From Verrucomicrobiaceae bacterium (GTDB lineage: Bacteria; Verrucomicrobiota; Verrucomicrobiia; Verrucomicrobiales; Verrucomicrobiaceae), in contig JAIXOU010000099.1 of NCBI GenBank assembly GCA_027486585.1, positions 29,251-93,250 on the forward strand: a stretch of 64,000 nt of DNA. Reading direction: 5' to 3'. The position numbers were made by a program, and so were the translations under genes. Positions 7,328 to 16,350 of the stretch are shown here, piece by piece. Within the stretch, counting starts at the first letter, position 1, and the number at the start of each line of letters is the position of its first letter. The notes below the pieces were generated by a model, which saw nothing but the letters and a program-made list of their open reading frames with translations, searched no databases and was not told the origin of the DNA.

Positions 7328-10177
7328 ATGAAACCATTTTCGCTTCGTTATCATTCTATGATCGGAAAAGCAGTCCTTCTTACTCTCCTAGCCGCATCCT
7401 CACTTCAAGCCGAGGAGGGGGAGGTACTGTTCGTGCGTCGGGTGTGGCCGTTATTTCAAGAGAAGTGTCTGGCTTGTCATGGAAACGACGACAAGAAGAT
7501 CAAGGGTGACTTCGACATGCGCACGCTTGAGAGCACGCTGAAGGGTGGTGAGAGCGAAAAGGCAGCGGTGGTGATGGGGAAGCCGGAGGAAAGTCCGCTT
7601 TATCTCGCTTCGACACGACAACACGATGACTGGGAAGCCATGCCGCCGAAGGAAGCGGACAAGCTTTATGCGGAACAACTCGCCTGGATCAAAGAATGGA
7701 TCGCCGCTGGTGCGCCATGGCCCGATGAAGCAAAGCGTGCTGTGATTTCCCAAATCAACGCTGAAAAATGGAGCGCTGAGGATGGCATCACCGTGAAGGT
7801 CACCGGGGCGCTTTCACCAGAGTGGGCGAACCGCCGCTACAAGCCTGAGGCGCTATGGGGATACCAAAGCGTTCGTAAACCCGAAATCCGAAGTGCGAAT
7901 GACGAACATCCCGTGGATGTGCTGCTGGCGGTGAAGGATCCTGTACCAGCCGCGGATGCGCGCACTTTTATTCGCCGGGCAACCTATGATCTAACTGGGC
8001 TGCCGCCAACGCCGGAGGAAGTTGAGCTGTTCGTGAATGAGATGGAGAGGACGAATGGGTCCAATAAGACCTATGCAAAACTCATCGACCGTTTGCTCGA
8101 ATCACCGCATTACGGCGAGCGTATGGCACGCCATTGGCTGGATGTGGTGCGTTACGCGGACAGCAGCGGTTTTGCCAATGACTACGAGCGTGGTAATGCT
8201 TGGCGCTATCGTGATTACGTGGTTCGTAGCTTCAATGCGGACAAGCCTTATGATCAGTTCATCAAAGAGCAGATCGCTGGGGATGAAATAAAAGTAAATG
8301 ATGCGGAGGCGTTGATCGCGACGGGTTTCCTGCGGATGGGGCCGTGGGAACTAACCGGAATGGAGGTCGCCAAGATCGCTCGGCAGCGGTTTCTGGATGA
8401 TGTGACGAACAGTGTTGGAGAGACTTTCCTAGCGCACTCGCTTCAATGCGCTCGCTGTCATGATCACAAATTTGATCCGATCCCAACGCATGATTATTAC
8501 TCAATCCAGGCCTGCTTTGGCACCACGCAACTTGCTGAGCAGCCTGCAGCCTTTTTGAAGACAGAAAATACGGCTGGTTTCGAGGAGAAAAAGTATCTGG
8601 AAGCGCGGCGCATTGAGCATATGGCCATGCTGGAGTCGCTCGATCAGAAACTGCTGACCAATGCGGAGGTCTGGTATGCGGAGAGAAAATTGGATCGCAA
8701 AGACTGGGATACAGCGGTGGCCTCGGCTCGTCTCTTTATCGCAAAAGGTGGTAGCACCAAAAAGGGGCGGAGCTTCACTGGTATCTTCGAGATAGCCCGC
8801 AATACGATTCAGAAAAAGAACCTGCCCGAAGATCAATACCCGCCCAAGCTCGTCGGCTTCCAGCCTGAGGATTACGGCAACGAGCGTGTGGCACGCAAAG
8901 GCCTGGAGCGTCTGAAATGGGAACTGGAGCGCTATGAGCCTTTTGCCTTCAGTGTCTATAACGGACGCACTCCTCAGATGGTCAGCGTTTATCAGCCAAT
9001 TCGTATGCCGCAAGATCGCATGACCAGTGGAGAGCTTGAGCAGACAGCCATTCTTGGTGGTGGGGATCCTTTTTCACCAACGAAACCCGTGAAGCCCGGC
9101 GTGCTGTCCGTACTCGGCAGCATAAAGATTCCTGATGGTATCGAAGGTCGTCGCACAGCGCTGGCGAACTGGATCGCGAGCAAAGATAATCCGCTTACGA
9201 CCCGTGCCATTGTGAATCGCCTGTGGCTCTGGCACTTCGGGCAGGCTATCGCCGGGAATCCTAACAACTTCGGCAGCACTGGCAAGCGACCGACGCATCC
9301 TGAGTTACTCGACTGGCTGGCAGCGACGTTTGTTGAGAAGAATTGGAGCATCAAGGAAATGCATCGAGTGATCATGATGAGTGCGGCGTATCGGCGGAGT
9401 TCGCAGTTCTCGGTTCCTGGTTCTCTGTTGAGCCGTGAAGAAGCGGAAAAAAACTACGCCGTCTTTAAACCTCGACGCCTGATGGCTGAGGAAATGCGGG
9501 ACACGATGCTAAGTATTACCGGTGAACTGAATGCCACGCTCGGGGGTATTCCGAATCGACCAGAGATCAATGTCGAGGTAGCCATGCAGCCTCGGCAAGT
9601 CATGGGCACGTTTGCAGCGGCTTGGGTGCCCAATGCAAAACCGGAACAGCGACACAGACGCAGTTTGTATGCGCTCAAGATTCGTGGGGTGCGTGATCCA
9701 TTCATGGAGGTGTTTAATGAGCCTGGACCTGACTTTTCTTGCGAAGTGCGTGAGGTCTCCACGGTCACTCCGCAGGTCTTCAGCCTCTTCAATGGTCAGG
9801 CTAGCTACGATCGTGCGCTAGCTCTGGCAAATCGTGTTTTAAAAGAAAAACCTGCCGATGTGATCACGCGTGTGTTTCAACTCAGCTATGGTCGTGTTCC
9901 AATGGCCGATGAAAAAGCGGCTTGTGAAACCCATTGGATGCAGATGGAAAAGAAACAGTCCAGCACCGTCATCACCGAGACTAAGCCGCCACTTAGCGTG
10001 AAGCGAGATGCCGTGGAAGAGAATACGGGAGAGAAATTCAGCTTTCAGGAAAAGCTCCCAAGTTACGCCGATTTCATTCCCGATCTTCAGCCCTCTGATG
10101 TCGATCTCCGCACGCGAGCACTGGCCGATTTGTGCCTTGTGCTGATGAACTCGAATGAATTTTCGTATCTCTACTGA
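7328..10177 (+). CDS. PSD1-type DUF1549/DUF1553 cytochrome-like secreted protein
   Basis: The product has 949 residues and a signal peptide ending near LAASSLQA. The planctomycete cytochrome c domain carries CLACH at residues 47-51. DUF1549 follows (ADARTFIRRATYDLTGLPPT, then YGERMARHWLDVVRYADSSG) with an inner CARCH at 374-378. DUF1553 ends the protein (LANWIASKDNPLTTRAIVNR, FGSTGKRPTHPELLDWLA, SAAYRRSS). The family is very abundant in planctomycetes and verrucomicrobia. A redox role tied to polysaccharide breakdown has been suggested for such clusters but is not shown here. The DUF1501 gene starts 3 bases after its stop, a clear operon. The 252 bases before it (7076-7327) hold no convincing gene. 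Confidence 0.93.
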   Translation: MKPFSLRYHSMIGKAVLLTLLAASSLQAEEGEVLFVRRVWPLFQEKCLACHGNDDKKIKGDFDMRTLESTLKGGESEKAAVVMGKPEESPLYLASTRQHDDWEAMPPKEADKLYAEQLAWIKEWIAAGAPWPDEAKRAVISQINAEKWSAEDGITVKVTGALSPEWANRRYKPEALWGYQSVRKPEIRSANDEHPVDVLLAVKDPVPAADARTFIRRATYDLTGLPPTPEEVELFVNEMERTNGSNKTYAKLIDRLLESPHYGERMARHWLDVVRYADSSGFANDYERGNAWRYRDYVVRSFNADKPYDQFIKEQIAGDEIKVNDAEALIATGFLRMGPWELTGMEVAKIARQRFLDDVTNSVGETFLAHSLQCARCHDHKFDPIPTHDYYSIQACFGTTQLAEQPAAFLKTENTAGFEEKKYLEARRIEHMAMLESLDQKLLTNAEVWYAERKLDRKDWDTAVASARLFIAKGGSTKKGRSFTGIFEIARNTIQKKNLPEDQYPPKLVGFQPEDYGNERVARKGLERLKWELERYEPFAFSVYNGRTPQMVSVYQPIRMPQDRMTSGELEQTAILGGGDPFSPTKPVKPGVLSVLGSIKIPDGIEGRRTALANWIASKDNPLTTRAIVNRLWLWHFGQAIAGNPNNFGSTGKRPTHPELLDWLAATFVEKNWSIKEMHRVIMMSAAYRRSSQFSVPGSLLSREEAEKNYAVFKPRRLMAEEMRDTMLSITGELNATLGGIPNRPEINVEVAMQPRQVMGTFAAAWVPNAKPEQRHRRSLYALKIRGVRDPFMEVFNEPGPDFSCEVREVSTVTPQVFSLFNGQASYDRALALANRVLKEKPADVITRVFQLSYGRVPMADEKAACETHWMQMEKKQSSTVITETKPPLSVKRDAVEENTGEKFSFQEKLPSYADFIPDLQPSDVDLRTRALADLCLVLMNSNEFSYLY

Positions 10178-10180
10178 GCC

Positions 10181-11605
10181 ATGAACACCTCCTATTTTCC
10201 CTGTGCTGGATCACGTGCCTTTCATGCGCCAACGCGCCGTGAGTTTGTTTATGGAATGGGCGCATCCCTTGGTAGCGTGGCTTTGACGTCGCTGTTGGCC
10301 GCAGAGACCAAGGGGCCGCTGGCTCCAAAGGCACAGCAGGTGCCGGCGAAGGCGAAGAACTGCATCTTCCTGATGATGGAGGGCGGACCTAGCCACATCG
10401 ATTGCTTTGACCCGAAGCCGATGCTGGAAAAGCTGCATCTGAAAGAGTTCACCAAGGAAGGCAAGATGAAGTCGGCGATGGAAAGCGGGAAGCGTTATTA
10501 TGTGAAATCGCCGTTTAAATTTGCCCAGCATGGGCAGTCAGGGGCCTGGATGAGTGAGCCTTGGCAGCATCTGAGCGGAGTCGCGGATGAGTTGTGTTTT
10601 TTCAGAGGCTGTCAGGTGGACTCGGTGAATCATCCGACGGCCATGTATCAGATGAACTGCGGGAATCGTTTCGGTGGAGATCCGGCGATTGGTTCATGGG
10701 TGACATATGGACTGGGATCGGTGAATCAGGATCTACCCGGGTTCATCGTGTTGCCAGAAATTAGCTATCCGCAGGGCGGGAGTGCGAACTGGGGGAATGG
10801 GTATCTACCAGCGCAGTTTCAAGGCACGCCACTGAGGCCGAAGGGATCGCCCATTTTAGATTTGCAGCCGCCAAAGGGCATCTCGCCTGATCATCAGCGG
10901 GCCAATTTAGATCTACTGGCTAAGTTGAATCAAAAGCACGCAGTGGACCATCCATGGCATGATGAACTGAAGGCACGCATGAACAATTACGAACTGGCTT
11001 TTCGCATGCAGACGCAGGTGCCCGAGACGCTGGATCTGAGCGCCGAAGATGAAAAAACGAAGGCCATGTATGGCATCGGCAATGATGCGACAGATGCCTT
11101 TGGTCGGAAATGCTTGTTAGCTCGAAAGTTGGTGGAGAAGGGGGTGCGCTTTGTGCAACTCTATGCAGGCACTTGGGACAGTCACGATTACATTGAGCGT
11201 GCTCATGGCAATCTCATCCGTCAGGTGGACCAGCCTATAGCTGCGCTGATCAAAGACCTCAAACAGCGCGGCCTGCTGGATGACACGCTGATCGTCTGGT
11301 GTGGCGAATTTGGTCGGACGCCTGACAACGGTGTGCGAGGTGGTACCGCTTATGGTCGCGACCACAATCCTAAAGCCATGACGCTGTGGTTTGCCGGTGG
11401 CGGTGTCAAAGCTGGGCATACTATCGGTAGCACTGATGACCGTGGCATGGAGGCTATCGAAGAAGTTCATCATGTCCGTGACGTGCACATCACACTTCTC
11501 CGGCTACTGGGCCTGGATGACAACAAACTCACGTTTTATCACGCGGGTCGTTTTAAGCAACTTTCGCAATTTGGCGGGCAGGTGATCGAGAAGCTGATTG
11601 CTTAG
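10181..11605 (+). CDS. DUF1501 secreted protein, operon partner of the DUF1553 protein
   Basis: The product has 474 residues. A Tat-like signal (TRREFVYGMGASLGSVALTS) begins near residue 18, behind a short leader. The DUF1501 landmarks are present: FLMMEGGPSHIDCFDPKP, TWDSHDYIERAHGNL, LLDDTLIVWCGEFGRTP and GRDHNPKAMTLWFAGGG. The fold is related to sulfatases and alkaline phosphatases. Its start lies 3 bases after the stop of the DUF1549/DUF1553 gene, so they are almost certainly co-transcribed and probably translationally coupled. Its stop codon overlaps by 4 bases the stop of the convergent subtilase-like gene. Confidence 0.92.
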   Translation: MNTSYFPCAGSRAFHAPTRREFVYGMGASLGSVALTSLLAAETKGPLAPKAQQVPAKAKNCIFLMMEGGPSHIDCFDPKPMLEKLHLKEFTKEGKMKSAMESGKRYYVKSPFKFAQHGQSGAWMSEPWQHLSGVADELCFFRGCQVDSVNHPTAMYQMNCGNRFGGDPAIGSWVTYGLGSVNQDLPGFIVLPEISYPQGGSANWGNGYLPAQFQGTPLRPKGSPILDLQPPKGISPDHQRANLDLLAKLNQKHAVDHPWHDELKARMNNYELAFRMQTQVPETLDLSAEDEKTKAMYGIGNDATDAFGRKCLLARKLVEKGVRFVQLYAGTWDSHDYIERAHGNLIRQVDQPIAALIKDLKQRGLLDDTLIVWCGEFGRTPDNGVRGGTAYGRDHNPKAMTLWFAGGGVKAGHTIGSTDDRGMEAIEEVHHVRDVHITLLRLLGLDDNKLTFYHAGRFKQLSQFGGQVIEKLIA

Positions 11606-13116
11606 GGTGCCCAGTTGAGTCGGTAAAACTTAGCTCCTGCGGTGATGCTTTCCTGCCAAGTCGCGATGGTGGCTGGGGTGGTGTCGGCGGTGCGGATTGT
11701 TGCGGCTGACTGCCAACTAATCAGATCGTCTGATGACTCGATGGTGTAGGTTTTGAGCGGATCAATTTGAGAAAGGGCTAACACGTTTTGTGTTCCAGTG
11801 CGTGTCAGGGTCATTTGTGGGCCTTTGCCTAGCTGCACTTCCCAGGCGATGCCATAGGTCACGTCGTTTGTGCCTGCGCTGACCTCTAGAGCGTATTCGC
11901 CTGGAGGCAGATTGCGTAAAAAGAGATGCTCCACGTTATCCACGCTGCTGTTGCTTTCGGTGATGGTGCTGCCGACGGTGAATTCTGCGGCATTTGCCAA
12001 ACGCAGGTTGAGATTGGCTAAAGTGGAAGTCGAGTAGTTTAAGGAGAGGCTGCGGTGCCAAGTGATCGTGGCGGACACGGTGGCTCCCCAACTTGCGGCG
12101 GGTAGGGTGAAAAAGTAACGCTTGGGCACAGCCGTGCTGCTTGTGCCATTATCCCAACCTTGGAGGGATCGGAGGACGCTATTGCTGGAGGGTTGTCGTC
12201 CTGCGGCCAGGATGTGATAGGCATTGAGTGCGTTCAATTCGCCGGCTCCAAAGATCTCATCATAAGGGCGGCTGCTAGAGATGCGCTTCCAGCCGAGGAG
12301 ATTTTGTTTAGAAGCTGCGCTAAGCATGATCGACTTCACCACACGCGGATCATCGGCATCTGGGAATCCTGGGCGGATGGCATCCAGCAAAAAGGTGGCG
12401 ACGGAGGCAACAGCAGGGCCCGCGAAACTGGTCAGGGTTTCATTGACGACGAGGTCAGGTTTCATGCGCCCTGTGACGTCTAGGTTACTGTGGGTCTGCG
12501 GATGATTGCCATTCCGCAGACCAGCGCTGATGCCGTGATAGGCATTGGCTAGGAGTTTCTGCATAGCACCGCCGTTATTCATGGGCGTGGAGACGATCAC
12601 ACCGTCGCGATTGATCAGAGCATCAAGCCGACGTAAAAAAGTCGTGTCAGTGCTGTCCGCGCCAAAGCTGCCGACCCAGCTGTGATTCTGCACGCTGCCG
12701 CTGAATGTGGGCAGCGGATTGGTGTTATACAAGTTATTGGCAAAGTCAGCGGCCAGCCAAGCATGAAGCTCAGTCACGCCTGGAGAAATGCTCAAACCTG
12801 TGCCGCAAAAGTAATTGGCCACGGCTGCTGCATGACCTGAGGTGCCGCTGGCTGCTGAGTAGGGAGTGATGGTTTTCCCAGCGAGCACGCCTGTGCCCGC
12901 GTAGGCTACCGTACCTGTCGTGCCCTGAGCGTAGTGATTGCCACCTTGCGATGCCTCGGACATCATGACGGGGATTCCGGCACCTGTGAGTAAAGAGGTT
13001 CCTAGTTCAGCCTGCAATTGCGGAAAACCCGCATCAGCACGCCAGTCGGCCCGTGCTGTGCTGAAGAGTAGCGCAGTCGTTGCTGAAATAAGACCGATAG
13101 GACAAAAGCGACCCAT
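11602..13116 (-). CDS. Subtilase-like (S8-type) secreted protein, probable altered active site
   Basis: From the ATG at 13116 the product has 504 residues and a signal peptide (MGRFCPIGLISATTALLFST) ending in ARA. The subtilase layout can be traced: a His segment SGHAAAVANYFCG (His about 95), a strand VQNHSWVG where family members have 'NMSWG', an oxyanion-like Asn in STPMNNGG, and KPDLVVNETLTSFAGPAVAS with the nucleophile Ser about 230. Where the catalytic Asp is expected, the sequence reads PVMMSEASQGG, so Glu may replace Asp. The C-terminus (YTIESSDDLISWQ ... FYRLNW) is a module often found at the end of verrucomicrobial exported proteins. An in-frame ATG at 13197 would add 27 residues before the signal. 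Function as a protease is inferred and not certain. Confidence 0.65.
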   Translation of the reverse strand: MGRFCPIGLISATTALLFSTARADWRADAGFPQLQAELGTSLLTGAGIPVMMSEASQGGNHYAQGTTGTVAYAGTGVLAGKTITPYSAASGTSGHAAAVANYFCGTGLSISPGVTELHAWLAADFANNLYNTNPLPTFSGSVQNHSWVGSFGADSTDTTFLRRLDALINRDGVIVSTPMNNGGAMQKLLANAYHGISAGLRNGNHPQTHSNLDVTGRMKPDLVVNETLTSFAGPAVASVATFLLDAIRPGFPDADDPRVVKSIMLSAASKQNLLGWKRISSSRPYDEIFGAGELNALNAYHILAAGRQPSSNSVLRSLQGWDNGTSSTAVPKRYFFTLPAASWGATVSATITWHRSLSLNYSTSTLANLNLRLANAAEFTVGSTITESNSSVDNVEHLFLRNLPPGEYALEVSAGTNDVTYGIAWEVQLGKGPQMTLTRTGTQNVLALSQIDPLKTYTIESSDDLISWQSAATIRTADTTPATIATWQESITAGAKFYRLNWAP

Positions 13117-13238
13117 AGGACTGACTTTGCCACGAAGAGGCTTCGAATCCAAGCACAGATTCAAAGAGATCGGCTGGAGATGCTCTCTGAAAAGCACTCA
13201 AGAACGTTCGAAACAATGGCGCGGTGAGTTCATTCGAT

Positions 13239-14876
13239 TCACTTGGTTTGTGAGTGGATCACTTCCCCTAGCCACTTGGCGGTTTCGTCGGCGATGACGT
13301 TATAGCCAGCGAGATTCGGATGACGATCACCTGTCCAGCCGGGTAAGTGGCCAAAGATACCATCAAGTCGGTTGTCCATGACGATGACTTGTGGATCAGT
13401 GCCTGGGTTAATGTAAGGTGTGGCAAAGGCGCGTAGATTCTCTGGGATCTTGGATAGGGGGAAGCGGCGGTAGTTGAGCATGTCGGGACCTTTTTTCAGT
13501 TCCGCCAGATAACGTGGGGCGATGTCAAAAAGCGTGAGCTGTTCCTCCTTCGCGATCTGCTTGATCACGGCATTGATGTCTTCATGCAAATTGTCTAACG
13601 CGTACGGAATGACGGTCATGGGAATGAGCATGGCTTTGGGATGATCTTGACGCAGACGGGCGAGTAGTTCACGGAAGTCTTTCGGGAACTGAGTCTTCCA
13701 ATCTTTGATTCTTGCCATGTCATTGAGCCCATAACGGATGAAGATGTAATCAGCCTGCGGTTTCCTCTTCACGGCTTTGTCATAGCGTGTGTCGAGCAGG
13801 CGGCGGATGTATTCACCACTTTGGCCTTCGTTATAAACATCGCAGAAAGGAAGCGTGGGTTGAGCGGCGAGGAGGGTGCGCAGCGTATCTTCAAATTGTG
13901 GCTCATCGGGGGCGATCTTCTTCGGAATGCTGGCTTCAGTGGTGCTGTCTCCGAGCAGGAGAACTTGAAGACGTTTTTTTCCAGTGGTCGCATCGCTAAA
14001 GGTGAAGGGTTTTCCGCCAATGAATTGATCTGAAGTGATGGTGGGACAGATGTGCTTTTCAACATGCTGGATAAAAAGCGCCGTGCCGCGTGTGTGGCTG
14101 ACAAAGGGCCAGCAGGCGGGGTTGTACATCGTGTCGGTCATGTCACGCATGAGCACGACGTGCTTACCATTTTTGGCCATCTGACGCAGACCAAACGGGC
14201 GACCTGCCACGCACATGTTGGTGTGCACACCCATGAGGATGACGTTGTCGATGTTTTTCGATTCTAACAGATTCCAGATTTCGACACCGCTGTCACTGAT
14301 GGCGTCTTGGGTTTGATCAATGGTTAGGACATTGATCTGCTTGAGCCAAGGGCCTTTAGGATTGCGATTCTGGGCTTCGAGTTCTTTGACCCAGGCGGCG
14401 TGTTTTTCAGGTTCGTCATCATTGCCGCCATCGCTTTGATCCAGCGGGTAAATGGCCCTTTCTTCGCTGGGTATTTGTTTGCACCACTCGCCAATTTTAT
14501 CTGGTAAGCGCGCAGCTTTGGGAGCTGTTTTTGCGCGCTCACGGGCCGGAGTTCCATCATAAGCGGCCATGCAACTACTCGGCGCATGAATGATGAGGAT
14601 GCCGTCCTGGCGTGCCTTGGTCAGGACTTTATTCATGCGGGGAGCCATTTCGCCTTCTCGGGTCACGGCGTTTTTGCAGGTGTGCAGATCCCACATGTCA
14701 CAGACAATGATGGCCGTGCGGGATGGGCTCCAAGATTCTTTGACCAGGATCGCTTTGCCCGAGGGCGCTCGGGATTGCAGGGTAAGGTCCGCTGAGAAAG
14801 CAGACCAAGAGAAGGCGAGTAGAAGTGTCAGTGCACGCATAGCAATCAAACGCTGCTGCCACTGCCATTTCATCAT
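13239..14876 (-). CDS. Isochorismatase-like hydrolase fused to an SGNH hydrolase, exported
   Basis: About 545 residues with a hydrophobic export signal (MRALTLLLAFSWSAFSA). The first half is an isochorismatase/cysteine-hydrolase domain: AIIVCDMWDLHTC (catalytic Asp region), a central Lys-rich part, and VILMGVHTNMCVAGR with the nucleophile Cys. The second half is an SGNH hydrolase: VLLLGDSTTEASIP, NEGQSGEYIRR, IFIRYGLNDMAR and TGDRHPNLAGYN (catalytic Asp/His). Both active sites look complete, so two hydrolase activities are joined in one secreted protein; substrates are unknown. The ATG at 14876 overlaps the TGA of tspO (ATGA), which favours translational coupling. A start at 14840, just before the signal peptide, is the alternative. 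The frame stays open far upstream, but that part overlaps tspO and is not coding. Confidence 0.85.
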   Translation of the reverse strand: MMKWQWQQRLIAMRALTLLLAFSWSAFSADLTLQSRAPSGKAILVKESWSPSRTAIIVCDMWDLHTCKNAVTREGEMAPRMNKVLTKARQDGILIIHAPSSCMAAYDGTPARERAKTAPKAARLPDKIGEWCKQIPSEERAIYPLDQSDGGNDDEPEKHAAWVKELEAQNRNPKGPWLKQINVLTIDQTQDAISDSGVEIWNLLESKNIDNVILMGVHTNMCVAGRPFGLRQMAKNGKHVVLMRDMTDTMYNPACWPFVSHTRGTALFIQHVEKHICPTITSDQFIGGKPFTFSDATTGKKRLQVLLLGDSTTEASIPKKIAPDEPQFEDTLRTLLAAQPTLPFCDVYNEGQSGEYIRRLLDTRYDKAVKRKPQADYIFIRYGLNDMARIKDWKTQFPKDFRELLARLRQDHPKAMLIPMTVIPYALDNLHEDINAVIKQIAKEEQLTLFDIAPRYLAELKKGPDMLNYRRFPLSKIPENLRAFATPYINPGTDPQVIVMDNRLDGIFGHLPGWTGDRHPNLAGYNVIADETAKWLGEVIHSQTK

Positions 14877-15349
14877 GCTGGATTCAAACGCCAGAGGGTT
14901 AAGTTTAAAAAGGAAGCAAAACTGACCCAGGCCAGATAGGGTACGAAGAGCCACCCAGCGGTCGGAGTAACTCGCCGGAAACTCAGCAGGGTGAGTAAAA
15001 TCATGATCCACATGAGAATGATCTCCACAAGTGCCCAGCCGAGCTGATGGGCACCGAAGAAGATGGGGGTCCAGGCGGCATTCAGTGCCAGTTGCACAAA
15101 ATAAAACGCCAGAGGTTGTGAAAAACCGACACGCTTCCACACCAGCCACGCGGCGACTGCCATGAGGGTGTACAGCAGTGTCCATGCAGGACCAAAGACC
15201 CATGAGGGTGGGTTCCAGGTGGGTTTATTCAGGGCTGCATACCATGCGCCTGGCATGGAGCCGATGCTCATCAATGGGGCGCAAAAGGTGATGACGATGA
15301 AACCAACAAGAGCCAGTGCGTTGCGAAGTTTGGAGGAAGTTGATCTCAT
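14873..15349 (-). CDS. tspO: TspO/MBR family membrane protein
   Basis: The product has 158 residues with five hydrophobic segments, the usual TspO size and topology. Family signatures are clear: GAWYAALNKPTWNPPSWVFG, PAWTLLYTLMAVAAWLVWK, FVQLALNAAWTPIFF and PYLAWVSFASFLNLTLWRLN. TspO proteins bind tetrapyrroles and other hydrophobic ligands in bacterial outer or inner membranes, and have been linked to porphyrin handling and stress responses. Which of these applies here is not visible. Its stop overlaps the start of the downstream fusion hydrolase gene. Confidence 0.93.
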   Translation of the reverse strand: MRSTSSKLRNALALVGFIVITFCAPLMSIGSMPGAWYAALNKPTWNPPSWVFGPAWTLLYTLMAVAAWLVWKRVGFSQPLAFYFVQLALNAAWTPIFFGAHQLGWALVEIILMWIMILLTLLSFRRVTPTAGWLFVPYLAWVSFASFLNLTLWRLNPA

Positions 15350-15412
15350 GAACGAACTTAGTTAGTCGGTAGCGTACTTAATGTCTAGCCTGAACAATCT
15401 CTTCACTATCTT

Positions 15413-16330
15413 ATGCAATCTTTGATCTCATTAGCTCTCACGTCTCTCATTCTCGCTTCGTGTGCATCCTCAAAATCTCCCGTCGTGCCTGGAGCTGCGC
15501 CCAAAGATCACGGCCTCATCGGGGCAGGGGAGGGGCCAGCTTGGAAGGATGGATCTCTCTACTTTACTGATGGTAAGCACATCAATCGGATGGATGCTCA
15601 AGGCCGCACTTCGGTCTTCAGACACAACGCTTCCAATGGTCTGCTCTTTGATCGCGAAGGCCGCTTGGTCGCCTGTGAATCGGGACTGCGTCGGGTGACT
15701 CGCACGGAGAAGGACGGGCGCATTATCGTGCTGGCTGATCGCTTTGAAGGCAAACGTTTCAACACACCGAACGATCTATGCATGGACTCGAAGGGGCGGA
15801 TTTATTTTACTGATCCACGCTACGGGCCACGTGAAAGCATGGAGCTTGGCTTTGAAGGCGTCTATCGCATCAATTCCGTTGGTCATGTGACGCGTATCTT
15901 TTGTGAGGGAGCCGAGCGGCCTAATGGCATTCTGATCTCGCCGGACGATCAATATCTCTACATCGCCGATAACAATAACAACATTCACGGCGGCTCGCGA
16001 AAACTGCTGCGCTATGCGCTGGATGAGAATGGCGATGTGAAACCGGGCAGCCGGAAGGTCATCTTCGATTGGAAAAACGGACGTGGTCCTGATGGCATGA
16101 AAATGGATGCCGCTGGGCGTATTTACGTCGCCGCTGGCACCAATAAAGTGACTGACTGGGAAACGAACCGCTTTAAAGCCGGCTGCTACATTCTTTCTCC
16201 CAGTGGGCGGCTCATTGACTTTATTCCCACTGCTCCCGATGAGGCCTGCAACTGCGCTCTTGGTGGCAGCGACGGAAAAACGCTATTCATCACTTCCGGC
16301 AACCATTTGTGGAGTATGCCTCTGCAATAA
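15413..16330 (+). CDS. SMP-30/gluconolactonase-like lipoprotein
   Basis: The product has 305 residues with a lipoprotein signal (MQSLISLALTSLILASCASS; lipobox LASC), so it is likely anchored in a membrane facing the periplasm. A six-bladed beta-propeller of the SMP-30/gluconolactonase/LRE type follows: GAGEGPAWKDGSLYFTD (metal-binding Glu), FNTPNDLCMDSKGRIYFTDP (Asn/Asp metal ligands), RPNGILISPDDQYLYIADNN and GPDGMKMDAAGRIYVA. These are the conserved metal positions of the family, which hydrolyses sugar lactones. It is divergent from tspO with about 60 bases between. Confidence 0.9.
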   Translation: MQSLISLALTSLILASCASSKSPVVPGAAPKDHGLIGAGEGPAWKDGSLYFTDGKHINRMDAQGRTSVFRHNASNGLLFDREGRLVACESGLRRVTRTEKDGRIIVLADRFEGKRFNTPNDLCMDSKGRIYFTDPRYGPRESMELGFEGVYRINSVGHVTRIFCEGAERPNGILISPDDQYLYIADNNNNIHGGSRKLLRYALDENGDVKPGSRKVIFDWKNGRGPDGMKMDAAGRIYVAAGTNKVTDWETNRFKAGCYILSPSGRLIDFIPTAPDEACNCALGGSDGKTLFITSGNHLWSMPLQ

Positions 16331-16350
16331 GGCTGTCTTCATGAAAGTCC

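Noticed and set aside
7128..7331. Open frame before the DUF1553 gene, reading LPIYKGFVQLGEPLVARKR and onward
   Set aside because: No start codon with a ribosome site and no recognisable family; probably chance in a non-coding stretch.
14877..15203. Upstream extension of the fusion hydrolase frame
   Set aside because: It overlaps tspO entirely on the same strand and reads as non-protein-like sequence.
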